DNA from: Ignavibacteria bacterium
GTDB lineage: Bacteria; Bacteroidota; Ignavibacteria; Kapaibacteriales; UBA961
DNA length: 64,000 bases
NCBI GenBank assembly: GCA_016720145.1
Contig: JADJXV010000024.1
Location: 248,001-312,000 of the forward strand
Reading direction: 5' to 3'
Under the pieces are notes generated by a model. The model was not told where the DNA came from. It saw only the letters and a list, made by a program, of their open reading frames with translations, and did no database searches. The translations under genes and the position numbers were made by a program. Of this stretch, positions 44,825 to 54,545 are shown one piece after another; position 1 is the first letter of the stretch; each line of letters begins with the position of its first letter.

Positions 44825-46189
44825 ATGACACATACATCCAACATCAGCATCCAATTCCTCGGCGCATCCGGCACGGTGACCGGGTCGAAGTATTATATCA
44901 ATACACCAACCAAAAAAATATTGGTGGACTGCGGTTTATTCCAGGGATTGAAATAGTTACGGCAATTAAACTGGAATAATCTCCCCATCGATGCATCCAC
45001 CATCGACCTCGTGCTTCTCACGCACGGGCATCTCGACCACTGCGGTTACCTGCCACGGCTCGTCAACGAAGGATTCTCCGGTGAAATCTGGGGCACAATG
45101 CCAACGCTCGAAGTAGCGCAAATTATCCTCGAAGACAGTGCACGCATCCAGGAAGAAGACGCCGAACGTGCTAATAATGAAGGATTTACGCGGCATCATC
45201 CTGCCAAGCCGCTGTATGGTTCGGAAGATGTTGAGAATACAATTCCACTCTTTGTGCCGCAGGATATTGACCATTGGATACGCATTGATGAGAATATCCA
45301 CTGTCGATTCCGTTATAATAGTCATATCATCGGAGCATGCTTTATCGAACTCAAAATCGGTGAGAAAACTATCGTGTTTTCGGGTGATATCGGGCGCGAT
45401 AATGACCTCCTGATGTACCCGCCGAAACACCCCGAACAGGCAGATGTGGTGCTCATTGAGTCCACGTATGGCGACCGCCTCCACCCGCAGCATCCCGAAA
45501 AACGATTGATGGAAGTCATCAATTCTGCCTACAAAAAACACGGCACGATTATCATTCCGAGTTTTGCCGTTGAGCGCACGCAAATGCTGATGTATCTGCT
45601 CTGGAAATTACGCGAAAACGGTGACATTCCTAATATCCCGGTGTATATGGATAGTCCTATGGGTACCAACGTGTTAGGCGTGTTCGAACGTCACGCCAAA
45701 TGGCACAAACTACCCCCGAATGAATGCAAGGAAATGCTCAAAGACATTCGCCAAATACGCACGATTCAGGATACGAATCGGCTCATTAAGTCCGACGAAC
45801 CCAAAATCGTCATCGCCGGCAGCGGCATGGCATCCGGCGGGCGCGTGCTCTCGTATTTTGCGCATTATCTCGGCAATTCCACGGCCACCGTTCTCCTCGT
45901 CGGCTTTCAGGCAGAAGGCACCCGCGGCCGCGCGCTGCTCGAAGGCGCAAGCGAAGTAAAGCTCTACGGAAAGTACTTCCAAGTGCGCGCAAGTGTTGAA
46001 AATATCGAAGGGCTCTCCTCCCACGCCGACCAATCCGGACTCATCAGCTGGCTCTCGAAACTCAAAAACCCCAAAGTCTATATCATCCACGGCGAACTCT
46101 CCGCCTCGGAAGCACTGCAAGCAAAAATCAAAGAAGTCTATGGCTGGGATGCAATTATCCCCAAGCTCAATCAGGTGGAAGTGGTGTAA
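44825..46189 (+). pseudogene. MBL-fold beta-CASP ribonuclease, interrupted by an in-frame TAG
   Basis: A metallo-beta-lactamase RNA nuclease of the CPSF73-like, RMMBL-containing group. The ATG at 44825 begins FLGASGTVTGSKYYI; after CGLFQGLK comes TAG at 44954-44956, then the same frame continues LRQLNWNNLPIDAS to the end. The position of TAG fits a Glu codon in homologues. Catalytic sites are intact: LTHGHLDHCGYLP (HxHxDH), FSGDIGRD, GSGMASGGRVL (beta-CASP) and LSSHADQSGL with VYIIHGE (RMMBL). About 455 residues if read through. A genuine nonsense mutation, suppression or an error are all possible. Confidence 0.85.
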
Positions 46190-46220
46190 TAGATTGAAAA
46201 TATTTGGGTTCGGTTGTGCA

Positions 46221-46261
46221 TATTCCACACCTCGTCTGCGGTCACCCGTTGCCGTCCAAGC
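46221..46261 (+). repeat. Dispersed repeat, GGTCACCCGTTGCCGTCCAA family, copy 1
   Basis: TATTCCACACCTCGTCTGCG directly followed by GTCACCCGTTGCCGTCCAAG. A diverged copy in the opposite direction occurs at 62857-62900. Confidence 0.65.
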
Positions 46262-46301
46262 GATGCTAAATGTATGGAAGATATTGGTATATAATTGAAT
46301 A

Positions 46302-46354
46302 CTTCGACAAGCTCAGTGTGACGTAACTCGTTCGTCATGCTGAGCTTGTCGAAG
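46302..46354. repeat. REP-like inverted repeat, CTTCGACAAGCTCAG family
   Basis: CTTCGACAAGCTCAG (46302-46316) is inverted exactly at 46340-46354 (CTGAGCTTGTCGAAG). A single related arm lies at 49257-49280 (CCCTTCGACAAGCTAAGGGT). Confidence 0.85.
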
Positions 46355-46503
46355 CATCAAGCAAATGCCGATTGTATTTTTACAGCATTGCGCCTGCGGA
46401 CACCAACCAGCCCTGAGCGAAGCCGAAGGGTGGCCTTCCAACCGTCAGAACAATACCGCAAGAACAAGCAGCCGACAAGTGCAATAATTACAAACAATTT
46501 GAC

Positions 46504-46511
46504 TAACTTTG
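46504..46511 (+). promoter_or_regulatory. Candidate -7 box of the zeta-like gene
   Basis: TAACTTTG matches TAnnTTTG and lies five bases before the ATG at 46517. If functional, the mRNA would be leaderless or nearly so. No convincing -33 box. Confidence 0.25.
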
Positions 46512-46516
46512 CAAGC

Positions 46517-47132
46517 ATGAAAACAAATGCTCCTGACGCGCCTGAAAAAAAACTCTATATAATTGCAGGTTGTAACGGAGCCGGTAAAACGACGGCTTCC
46601 TTCACGATTCTTCCCGGACTGTTAGAGTGCATGGAATTTGTCAATGCCGACGAAATTGCCAAAGGATTATCCCCATTCCAGCCCGAAAAAGTAGCGATTG
46701 AAGCCGGAAAAAATCATGCTCAATCGAATCAACGAACTCTTCCATGGCAATCATACCTTTGCCTTTGAAACGACACTTGCTTCCAAGGCACACAGAGCCA
46801 AAATCCGTGAGGCGAAAGCAAATGGATATACAACAGTACTCTTGTTTTTTTGGTTGAAGTCAATAGAGTTAGCAAAGGAACGAGTGCGCATCAGAGTGAT
46901 AGAAGGCGGGCATTCTATAGAAGCAGATGTCATCGAGAGGCGCTACAAGAGTGGTATTAAAAATCTGTTTGAGTTGTACTGGAATGAACCGGATAAGCTC
47001 TACATTTTTGATAATACCAATGGAAGTCCTGAATTAATCGCTGAAAAAACCGAAGAATCCGGTATGCATATCGTCGATCAACGGAAGTACAATACCCTCA
47101 TTGAACAATACCATGAATTCAAAGAAAAATGA
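46517..47132 (+). pseudogene. Zeta-toxin-like P-loop kinase, frameshifted
   Basis: Related to zeta toxins and predicted ABC-type ATPases that phosphorylate small substrates such as UDP-sugars. KKLYIIAGCNGAGKTTASF is the P-loop; FVNADEIAKGLSPF holds the putative catalytic Asp. The frame is lost after VAIEAGK; removing one A from AAAAAA (46708-46713) continues it as IMLNRINELF, FAFETTLASK, TVLLFFWLKSIELAKERV and IRVIEGGHSI. The restored protein has about 205 residues, normal for the family. The upstream in-frame start at 46337 reads into repeat DNA and is rejected. The break may be real inactivation or an error. Confidence 0.8.
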
Positions 47133-47280
47133 AGATGAAGAGCTAAAGCAAAAAATCCTCGCCGGTCTCGACCTTGCCTACAAGCGGCTCATCGAGTACA
47201 AGCGCGCCAAAAATTCCGTGCTTGTTGTGATGAAGGGTGAGGAGATTGTGCATGTCAGGCCGGAGGAGCTGGAAGGGTAG
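47113..47280 (+). CDS. Small partner protein of the zeta-like kinase
   Basis: 55 residues, too short for routine gene calling. The ATG at 47113 overlaps the end of the zeta-like gene in another frame. The sequence is MNSKKNEDEELKQKILAGLD, then LAYKRLIEYKRAKNSVLVVM, then KGEEIVHVRPEELEG: one charged helix followed by a short hairpin-like end. Small proteins with a similar ending (a helix then LVV---G-IV) are often encoded next to such kinases. It could be an antitoxin, although here it follows the kinase instead of preceding it. Function is inferred from position. Confidence 0.55.
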   Translation: MNSKKNEDEELKQKILAGLDLAYKRLIEYKRAKNSVLVVMKGEEIVHVRPEELEG

Positions 47281-47388
47281 TAAGAATGCTATCTATTCAC
47301 TGATAAACGATGGTGATATTCTTCTGCTGTATGAGAGGATGATATTTGCTTTGAAAATGTATCTTTCGAACTAATCGAATAATGGAGT

Positions 47389-48963
47389 ATGCCAAGTAAC
47401 CCCAAAAAAATCAAATACATATATTTGCCGTTTCTTGCAATGACACTTTGCTTTGTTGCAGGATATACATTGGTATATTGGGCGTTATTTGTAAACCTTG
47501 GCGTATTTCCCGTGCAAGATGATATTGTAGAGTACGCGCTACCTTATGCGCTCTCTTGGATTCCTATTCTACTATTGCTACGGTCACGCATTAAACTCTT
47601 GGATTTTACCGGTCGCAGCGATTATACCCCCTTTATATATCAGATTGTTGCATCTCTTGCAATGGCGATTCCTACCATTCTTGCGGTGAATTATACCGAA
47701 ACAGCGACCGGCACGCTCACGGCGTTGGATACAATTACCCAAATTGAAAAGCATGAACCAACGAAATATTACAAACTCAACGAACATTATCTCGACAATA
47801 CAAATATTGGTATTCATATAGCATCCGATATAAGCGGTAAACTCAATGAATATTACAACATGCACATTTATATCGCTGTGCCGCTTTTGGCTAGAGAGCA
47901 AGATACGGTGAATTCAAGATGTTCGGCTTTTGTTGGATTTGAATTTTCACACCGAATCAGCAATGACCTCAATGACAATGAAAAAGATCAGCAGTTTAAA
48001 CTATTTGCCGGTGAAAGCGAACGTGATTTTTTCATTAAAGTCAGGAATAATTTTGTCTATCTCGACAATATTCGGAATTCAACAAAAGCCGATGGATTCA
48101 AAGAAGCAAGTACAAAATGTGTAAAATATACTTCGACGAATCCACTATTTCTTCTACCGGTAAACGAGCCATTTGAAGCAAGAAATGGTGACACCTTACA
48201 ATGGATGCTGGGCACACTTGGATTCGCATGTGCATTATGGTTGGTTATGGTATTTGCGTTTGAGTTCAAGACAGCAGAACTTCAAGAATTCGAAGCCGGA
48301 AACACTTCTGCCTACAAAGATATTCAGGAATTCCTGACGTATTTAATACCCCAAGATGGATATTTCATTACGCCTATTCTCCTCTATATAAATTTGCTGC
48401 TCTATGCTGCGATGGTGCTGAGTGGTCTTGGTGTTATGTCATTCAATGGACAAAATTTACTGTCTTGGGGTGCAAATTATAGTCCGCTCACAACGCACGG
48501 TGAATGGTGGCGTTTGCTCACCAGCACGTTTATCCATAGTGGACTGCTGCATGTAGTGGCAAATATGTACGGACTTTTGATTATCGGCATGATACTAGAG
48601 CCGCTTCTTGGCAAGATAAAATTTCTCGGTATCTATTTATTTATCGGAATAATAGCGAGTTGTGCGAGTTTATGGTGGTATGATGCAACGATTAGTGTTG
48701 GCGCTTCCGGTGCAATTTTTGGACTCTACGGTATATTTCTGGTCTTAGCACTCAGAAAAGCATTCCCACCGGAATTAGACAAGAAATTTGCATCAAGTAT
48801 AGTTTTCTATATCGGTTATTCACTATTTATGGGATTTAGAGGAGGAATCGACAATGCTGCTCATATAGGAGGACTCCTAAGCGGTGTGTGTGTAGGTGCG
48901 CTTCTCTACCAAACCCTACAAGCAAAAATAAAAGCCGGATATAATAGTGAAAAAAATGCCTGA
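47389..48963 (+). CDS. Rhomboid-family intramembrane serine protease with large N-terminal region
   Basis: Cleaves membrane proteins within the bilayer. The rhomboid domain occupies about residues 320-515: WWRLLTSTFIHSGLLHVVAN (TM2 with the His/Asn pair), VGASGAIFGLYG (catalytic Ser in GASG) and NAAHIGGLLSG (catalytic His). Upstream are three hydrophobic segments (residues about 8-30, 45-62, 78-95), a soluble stretch of about 170 residues with two or more Cys, and one more helix (LGTLGFACALWLVMVFAF). At 524 residues it is about twice a minimal rhomboid. The ATG follows TGGAG closely. Substrate unknown. Confidence 0.88.
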   Translation: MPSNPKKIKYIYLPFLAMTLCFVAGYTLVYWALFVNLGVFPVQDDIVEYALPYALSWIPILLLLRSRIKLLDFTGRSDYTPFIYQIVASLAMAIPTILAVNYTETATGTLTALDTITQIEKHEPTKYYKLNEHYLDNTNIGIHIASDISGKLNEYYNMHIYIAVPLLAREQDTVNSRCSAFVGFEFSHRISNDLNDNEKDQQFKLFAGESERDFFIKVRNNFVYLDNIRNSTKADGFKEASTKCVKYTSTNPLFLLPVNEPFEARNGDTLQWMLGTLGFACALWLVMVFAFEFKTAELQEFEAGNTSAYKDIQEFLTYLIPQDGYFITPILLYINLLLYAAMVLSGLGVMSFNGQNLLSWGANYSPLTTHGEWWRLLTSTFIHSGLLHVVANMYGLLIIGMILEPLLGKIKFLGIYLFIGIIASCASLWWYDATISVGASGAIFGLYGIFLVLALRKAFPPELDKKFASSIVFYIGYSLFMGFRGGIDNAAHIGGLLSGVCVGALLYQTLQAKIKAGYNSEKNA

Positions 48964-49424
48964 TATTCTTTGATGATAGATTATTCTACATTGGTAGTTT
49001 ACGATTAATCGGTAATTACGATAAACCTTAGTAGAAATATGTCGGACAAAGAATTAAACCTTATTACCTTATGGTGTCTATTCCTACCAAGGAAGATGCC
49101 TGCTTTTTATACACATAAGGTTGTCCTTCAAGTGGATATCGTGTGTGCTACTAAGGTTTTCGCTCATATTCATTGAACGCACTTTTATTTGCTAAAAGTA
49201 ACCTGTCAAAGTTCAATATACAGTCAAATTACGGTGGAAATAGGTAGGTAATTGAACCCTTCGACAAGCTAAGGGTGACGATAAACCATTAGTCAAAAAG
49301 AGATTGCATAGGAGTCTCAGCCATATTGTCGGACACTTACGTTGACATCTCCATTTGGCTACCTCACCATTCCTCCGTAGTTTCGCGGTTAATGTAATGG
49401 TTCAATCGTGATACTTGCAATTCT
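48964..49424. other. Noncoding region between rhomboid and metal-efflux genes
   Basis: 461 bases with no coding frame worth keeping. It contains one arm of the CTTCGACAAGCT repeat family at 49257-49280. No promoter or terminator recognised. Confidence 0.5.
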
Positions 49425-49763
49425 ATGAGAATACACGTCCTCCTTCTTGCCCTCTATATTCTGCTGCTTTCATGCCTGCCCTGCGGCGACATGAAGGATT
49501 GCAGCGAGGTTGCGACGGGGAGAACTGAATCACATGCCACTGCCGCGCCAGACGTTACCAATCACACGCATCACGATAAGGATATCGAACTATGTTCGCC
49601 CTTCTGTAGCTGCATTTGCTGCGGACAAATTACGAATTGGCGTAGTAATAGTATTATAATGCAACCTCTTATGCGAGTATCGCCGCCCAAAATACTACTC
49701 GCTGCTCCGTTCCCTCAATCCGAATACACCTCCGCCATTTGGCAACCTCCCAAATACTGCTGA
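49425..49763 (+). CDS. DUF6660-like metal-associated small protein
   Basis: 112 residues. A signal peptide or lipobox-like start (LLALYILLLSCLPCGDMKD) is followed by a His-rich stretch (NHTHHDKD) and a Cys cluster, CSPFCSCICCG, then IWQPPK at the end. This layout matches the small protein (DUF6660 as I recall) encoded just before CusA/CzcA pumps in Bacteroidota. The His and Cys residues suggest metal binding in the periplasm. The pump gene starts 424 bases downstream. Function is inferred. Confidence 0.7.
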   Translation: MRIHVLLLALYILLLSCLPCGDMKDCSEVATGRTESHATAAPDVTNHTHHDKDIELCSPFCSCICCGQITNWRSNSIIMQPLMRVSPPKILLAAPFPQSEYTSAIWQPPKYC

Positions 49764-50187
49764 TACAAGGCAGTTAATCCGTGAACAGTATCAATCATCT
49801 TGGATAAGTCCGAGCGGGATTATCGTGCACGCTTGAATTTCTGCATCTAATTTTCTTTAATCTGACGCGCATTTCGTGGAGTGGTGTAACCTCTTGCAGA
49901 GGTACACACCTCTCTGTAATTGGTATGTGAGAATTTGGCATCTGTTTGTTCACAACAAGCAAGAAGTCAAAGTCACATTTATAAATACGTATCAATATTA
50001 GAAGAAGATTGATTACCTATTCAGCCGCTTAACCCACCCCTAAATCCCCTCCCGAGAGGGGACTTTTTGGTAAATTTTGTTGTATTTACCCTCTCTCGGG
50101 AGAGGGCAGGGTGTGGGTTCCTGCTGTCGGATACTAAAGACTTACTACGTATTTTGTTTTCATAACTACCATCTCTATAATATTATT
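49764..50187. other. Noncoding region before the RND pump
   Basis: 424 bases. The main content is the ACCCACCCC inverted repeat at 50031-50119. No clear promoter; a minus-strand frame at 49795-49995 has no recognisable features and was not kept. Confidence 0.5.
50031..50119. repeat. Inverted repeat, AACCCACCCCTAAATCCCCT family
   Basis: The left arm AACCCACCCCTAAATCCCCT plus CCCGAGAGGGGA is mirrored by CCCTCTCTCGGGAGAGGGCA plus GGGTGTGGGTT, with about 25 bases of AT-rich loop. Both arms contain a short CTCCCGAGAG palindrome. Confidence 0.75.
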
Positions 50188-53100
50188 ATGCTAAATACTA
50201 TCATTAGGTTCTCTGTCAAGAACAAACTCATCATCGGGCTCTTCGTGCTCCTGCTTGTCGGCTATGGCGCCTACGAATGCACCCGGCTCCCGATCGATGC
50301 CGTGCCCGACATCACGGACAATCAAGTACAGGTTATTACATCCGTTCCCTCTCTCGGCGCGCCGGACGTCGAGCGGCTCATTACATTCCCAATCGAACAA
50401 GCCACGAGCAATATCCCCGGACTCCATGAGATTCGCAGTTTTTCCCGCTTCGGGCTCTCGCTTATTACCATCGTTTTTGATAATAATGTGGATATTTACT
50501 GGGCGCGGCAACAGATATCAGAACACCTCAAAAGCGCGCAGGAGCAGATACCGGCAGGTATGGGCACGCCCGAGCTTGCGCCGGTCACAACCGGGCTCGG
50601 GGAGATTTATCAGTATGTACTCCGCGCAAAGCATGGCTATGAGACGAAGTATGACGCTACCGAACTCCGCACGATTCAAGATTGGGTAGTACGCAGGCAA
50701 TTGCTTGGTGTGAAGGGAGTTGCCGACGTAAGTAGTTTTGGTGGCAAACTCAAGCAATATGAAATCGCCATCAATGTCGGCACGCTCAAGTCTTATTCTA
50801 TCACGATGAACGATGTATTCACCGCTCTTCAAAATAATAATGAAAATACAGGCGGTGCTTATATCGAGAAAAAATCCACCGTGCTGTATATCCGCAGTGA
50901 AGGGTTAATTGGCAGCATTGAAGACATACGGCAAATTGTCGTCAAAAACACCGCAAACGGCACGCCGCTCCTCATCAAAGATGTCGCCGATGTTCGCATC
51001 GGAAGTGCAGTGCGCTATGGCGGCATGACCTACAACGACGAAGGCGAGGCAGCCGGCGCGGTGGTACTCATGCTCAAAGGCGGCAACAGCAGTCGGGTTA
51101 TCCAAAACGTGAAAGAGCGTATCCGGCAAATCGAAAAAACCTTGCCCGAAGGTGTGATAATCGAGCCGTTCCTCGATCGCACGAAGATGGTTAATAACGC
51201 AGTCGGCACTCTGACGACGAATCTCATGGAAGGCGCATTAATTGTCATATTCGTACTCGTGCTTTTCCTTGGGAATTTCAGGGGCAGGGCTGCTTGTCGC
51301 GTCCGTTATTCCACTCTCGATGCTCTTTGCGATTATTATGATGAATATTTTTGGCGTCAGCGGGAATCTGATGAGTTTGGGAGCGCTCGATTTTGGATTA
51401 ATCGTCGATGGCGCGGTGATTATCGTCGAAGCAGTGCTCCATGGTGTAACGCATAACCGCCATTCTAACCAATCAATTACCAAGCTGCACCAAAGCGAAA
51501 TGGATGATATGGTTAATAATTCGGCGAGCAGGATGATGAATAGTGCGGTCTTCGGACAAATTATCATATTGGTCGTGTATTTACCAATTTTTACGTTGCA
51601 GGGAATTGAAGGTAAAATGTTCAAGCCGATGGCGCAAACCGTTGCTTTTGCTCTTCTTGGAGCGTTTTTACTTTCGCTGACCTATATCCCGATGATGAGC
51701 GCGCTTTTCCTGAGTAAAAAGGTAAATCCGGCGAAGAATATTTCCGACCGGATGATGGATTTTTTCGTGAAAAGTCATCTACATTTTCTGTCGAAAATGG
51801 TGAAATTTCCGGTGGTGGTTTTGGGCGGCGCGCTCTGTCTTGTAGCAGCAGCGGGAATAGTCTTTACGAACATGGGTGGGGAATTTATCCCGGAATTACC
51901 CGAAGGTGACTTTGCCGTGGAAACGCGTGTGCTGACCGGCAGTAGTATTCCCACGACGGTCGATGCATGTCTCAAGTCGGCGCATATTCTGAAAATGAAA
52001 TTCCCGGAAGTCGAGAAAGTCATCGGCAAAGTCGGCAGCGGTGAAATTCCAACCGATCCTATGCCCATGGAAGCAGCCGATTTGATGATTATTCTCAAAG
52101 ATAAAAGTCAGTGGACATCAGCCAAAACCTGGGAGGAGCTTTCCGAGAAAATGAGTGAAGCCCTGCTCGACGTGCCGGGCGTGACGTTTAGTTTTCAATA
52201 TCCCGTCGCGATGCGATTTAATGAACTCATGACCGGCGCCAAACAAGATGTGGTGTGTAAAATTTTCGGTGAAAATTTAGACTCCCTGTCAAAATATTCA
52301 AAGCTGCTCGGCGAGCTTGCCGCAGGTGTCGAGGGTGCCGAAAATATCTATATCGAATCAATCGCCGGACTCCCGCAACTCATAATTACCTATAAACGCA
52401 ACATCATAGCCCAATACGGCATGAATATCGCCGACATCAACCGCGTCGTCAATACCGCATTTGCAGGGCAAAGTACAGGACAAGTCTTCGAGGATGAAAA
52501 GCGTTTTGATATGGTAGTGCGCCTCGCCGGTGAACGTCGGCAAAGCATCGAAGATGTACAGAATCTGCTGATTCCTACACCTCAAAGTGAGCAGATACCA
52601 CTTTCTCACGTGGCTGATGTGGCAATTACCGAAAGTGTCAATCAAATACAGCGTGATGATGCCAAACGGCGGATAATTGTGGGATTTAATGTCCATGGAA
52701 GAGATGTGCAAAGTATCGTTAAAGACTTGCAAGAAAAGGTAGATAAACGCATCAAGCTCCCGAGCGGCTATTATATTACTTACGGAGGCGCATTTGAAAA
52801 TCTGGTAGCCGCTCAAGCGCGATTATCACTCGTTGTGCCACTTGCATTGCTCCTGATTTTCCTGTTTCTCTACTTTGCATTCGGTTCGGTGAAGCAGGGC
52901 TTGCTCATTTTCTCGGCGATACCGCTTTCTGCCGTCGGTGGTGTATTTTTTCTGGCACTGCGGGGAATGCCCTTTAGTATCAGTGCCGGCGTGGGATTTA
53001 TCGCCCTTTTTGGCGTATCTGTCTTGAATGGCATAGTCTTGCTTGCGGAGTTTAATCGTATTAAATCCACCGGCGAGACCGACCCTACGCGCATCGTCAT

Positions 53101-54541
53101 CGAAGGCACGAAGCAACGTCTGCGTCCTGTCCTCATGACGGCATTTGTCGCATCGCTTGGTTTTCTGCCGATGGCGCTCAGTCATGGCGCGGGAGCCGAA
53201 GTGCAGCGTCCGCTCGCGACGGTGGTGATTGGCGGCTTGCTCATCGCTACCTTCTTGACGTTGTTCGTGTTACCGGTGCTCTATATCATTTTTGAAAAAG
53301 GATTCCGCGCCACGCCACGGTCAATTACCGCATCGATTTTCTTTGTAATGAGCATGCTTACCGCGCTTCCTTCCACCGCGCAACAGCCAATTACCCTCCA
53401 AGCAGCAATCGACAGCGCACTTCGTAATAATTTGTCCATTAAAAATGAAGCATTGCAGGCAGAATACCTAAAAAAACTTCAGGGTGCGGCGATTGATATT
53501 CCGCCACTTTCTCTCGCCGGTGAGTACGGACAGATCAATTCCGCCTTCAACGATACAAAATTTACTCTTTCGCAAACGATAAATTTCCCAACTGTTTATA
53601 CGAAAGCCAAGGCGCTTGGCGAAGAGAAGTATAAAAGCGGTATGCTGGCGCTCGCGGCGAAGCAAGCCGAACTCAAAAAGCAGGTGCGTCAGGTGTTTTA
53701 CGGGTTGCTGTATTTGCAGCACAAGCAACAATTGCTGCAGCGTGCGGACAGCATGTATGCCGCATTGGTTGAGAAAGCAAACGCGCGGCTTGCGAGTGGT
53801 GAGAGCGCGCTTCTCGAAAGAACAACGGCGGAGATTCAGCGCGGGCAGATCAACATGCAATTGCTCGGATTGCTGAGTGAGATTGACATCCTGCGTATTC
53901 AATTTCAACTGGTGATTAATTCACGTTTGCCGGTGATGCCGAGTTCTGAGAAATTAAAGTTGGACCCGCCGCAACCGCTTGATAGTTCTGTACTTGAATA
54001 TCATCCACAGTTGAGAGTATTACTTCAGGAGAAAAGCGCCGCGCTACTTACGACCGAAGTCGAGCAGTCGAAGTTGTGGCCGGACTTGACGGTGGGATTC
54101 AGCACGCAGACGATACAGGGCATGGGTGCTGACGATGTTCGGTATTCGACCTCGACGCGGTTCAATTCTCTCCAAATTGGCGTGAGTGTGCCGCTCCTTT
54201 TTATGGCGCAATCAAGCAGAATTGACGCTGCCCGCACAATGGAAGCAATGGCAGAAAATTCATATAAGATTGGCAGGCAGAGCGTTTTTGCGGACGTAGA
54301 ATCTGCGCTCCGGCGATACAAGGCACAGAAGCAAATCGTTGAATATTATGAAAATACTGCTCTTAGGAATGCAACGGATATTACCCGCACTGCGGGTCAA
54401 CAGCTTGCCTTGGGTGAGATTAATTATCTCGAATGGGCACAGCTCATAAATAATGCCGTGGCTGTTGAGAGCGGCTATCTCGACGCTGTCAAAGACCTTA
54501 ATGAAACAAGTATCCACCTTGAATTTTTAACTAATAATTGA
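50188..54541 (+). pseudogene. cusA: CusA/CzcA heavy-metal RND pump fused to a TolC-like channel, frameshifted
   Basis: Exports heavy metal ions by proton antiport. The ATG at 50188 begins IIRFSVKNKLIIGLF and PIDAVPDITDNQVQ, the CusA/CzcA signature. The frame breaks after VLVLFLGNFR; removing one G from GGGG (51281-51284) gives AGLLVASVIPLSM and continues. TM4 has LDFGLIVDGAVIIVE with the proton-relay acidic residues. After TM12 (LPVLYIIFEKGFRATPR) a second hydrophobic stretch and an outer-membrane-factor domain follow (PITLQAAIDSALRNNLSIKN onward), giving a one-chain pump plus channel of about 1450 residues, an arrangement known in Bacteroidota. Probably functional if the break is an error. 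Confidence 0.87.
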
Positions 54542-54545
54542 ACGA

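Larger units (their letters stand above)
46190..46516. other. Noncoding region packed with three repeat families
   Basis: Contains CGGTCACCCGTTGCCGTCCA-AGC at 46239-46261, the CTTCGACAAGCTCAG inverted repeat at 46302-46354, and CCCTGAGCGAAGCCGAAGGG at 46411-46430, then the promoter region of the zeta-like gene. No coding content supported. Confidence 0.6.

Noticed and set aside
46337..46516. Upstream in-frame extension of the zeta-like kinase
   Set aside because: It translates REP-like DNA; the P-loop protein starts naturally at 46517.
46700..46720. Programmed frameshifting in the zeta-like kinase
   Set aside because: Joining the frames needs a +1 shift on an A run without a rare codon or stop at the site; simple insertion explains it better.
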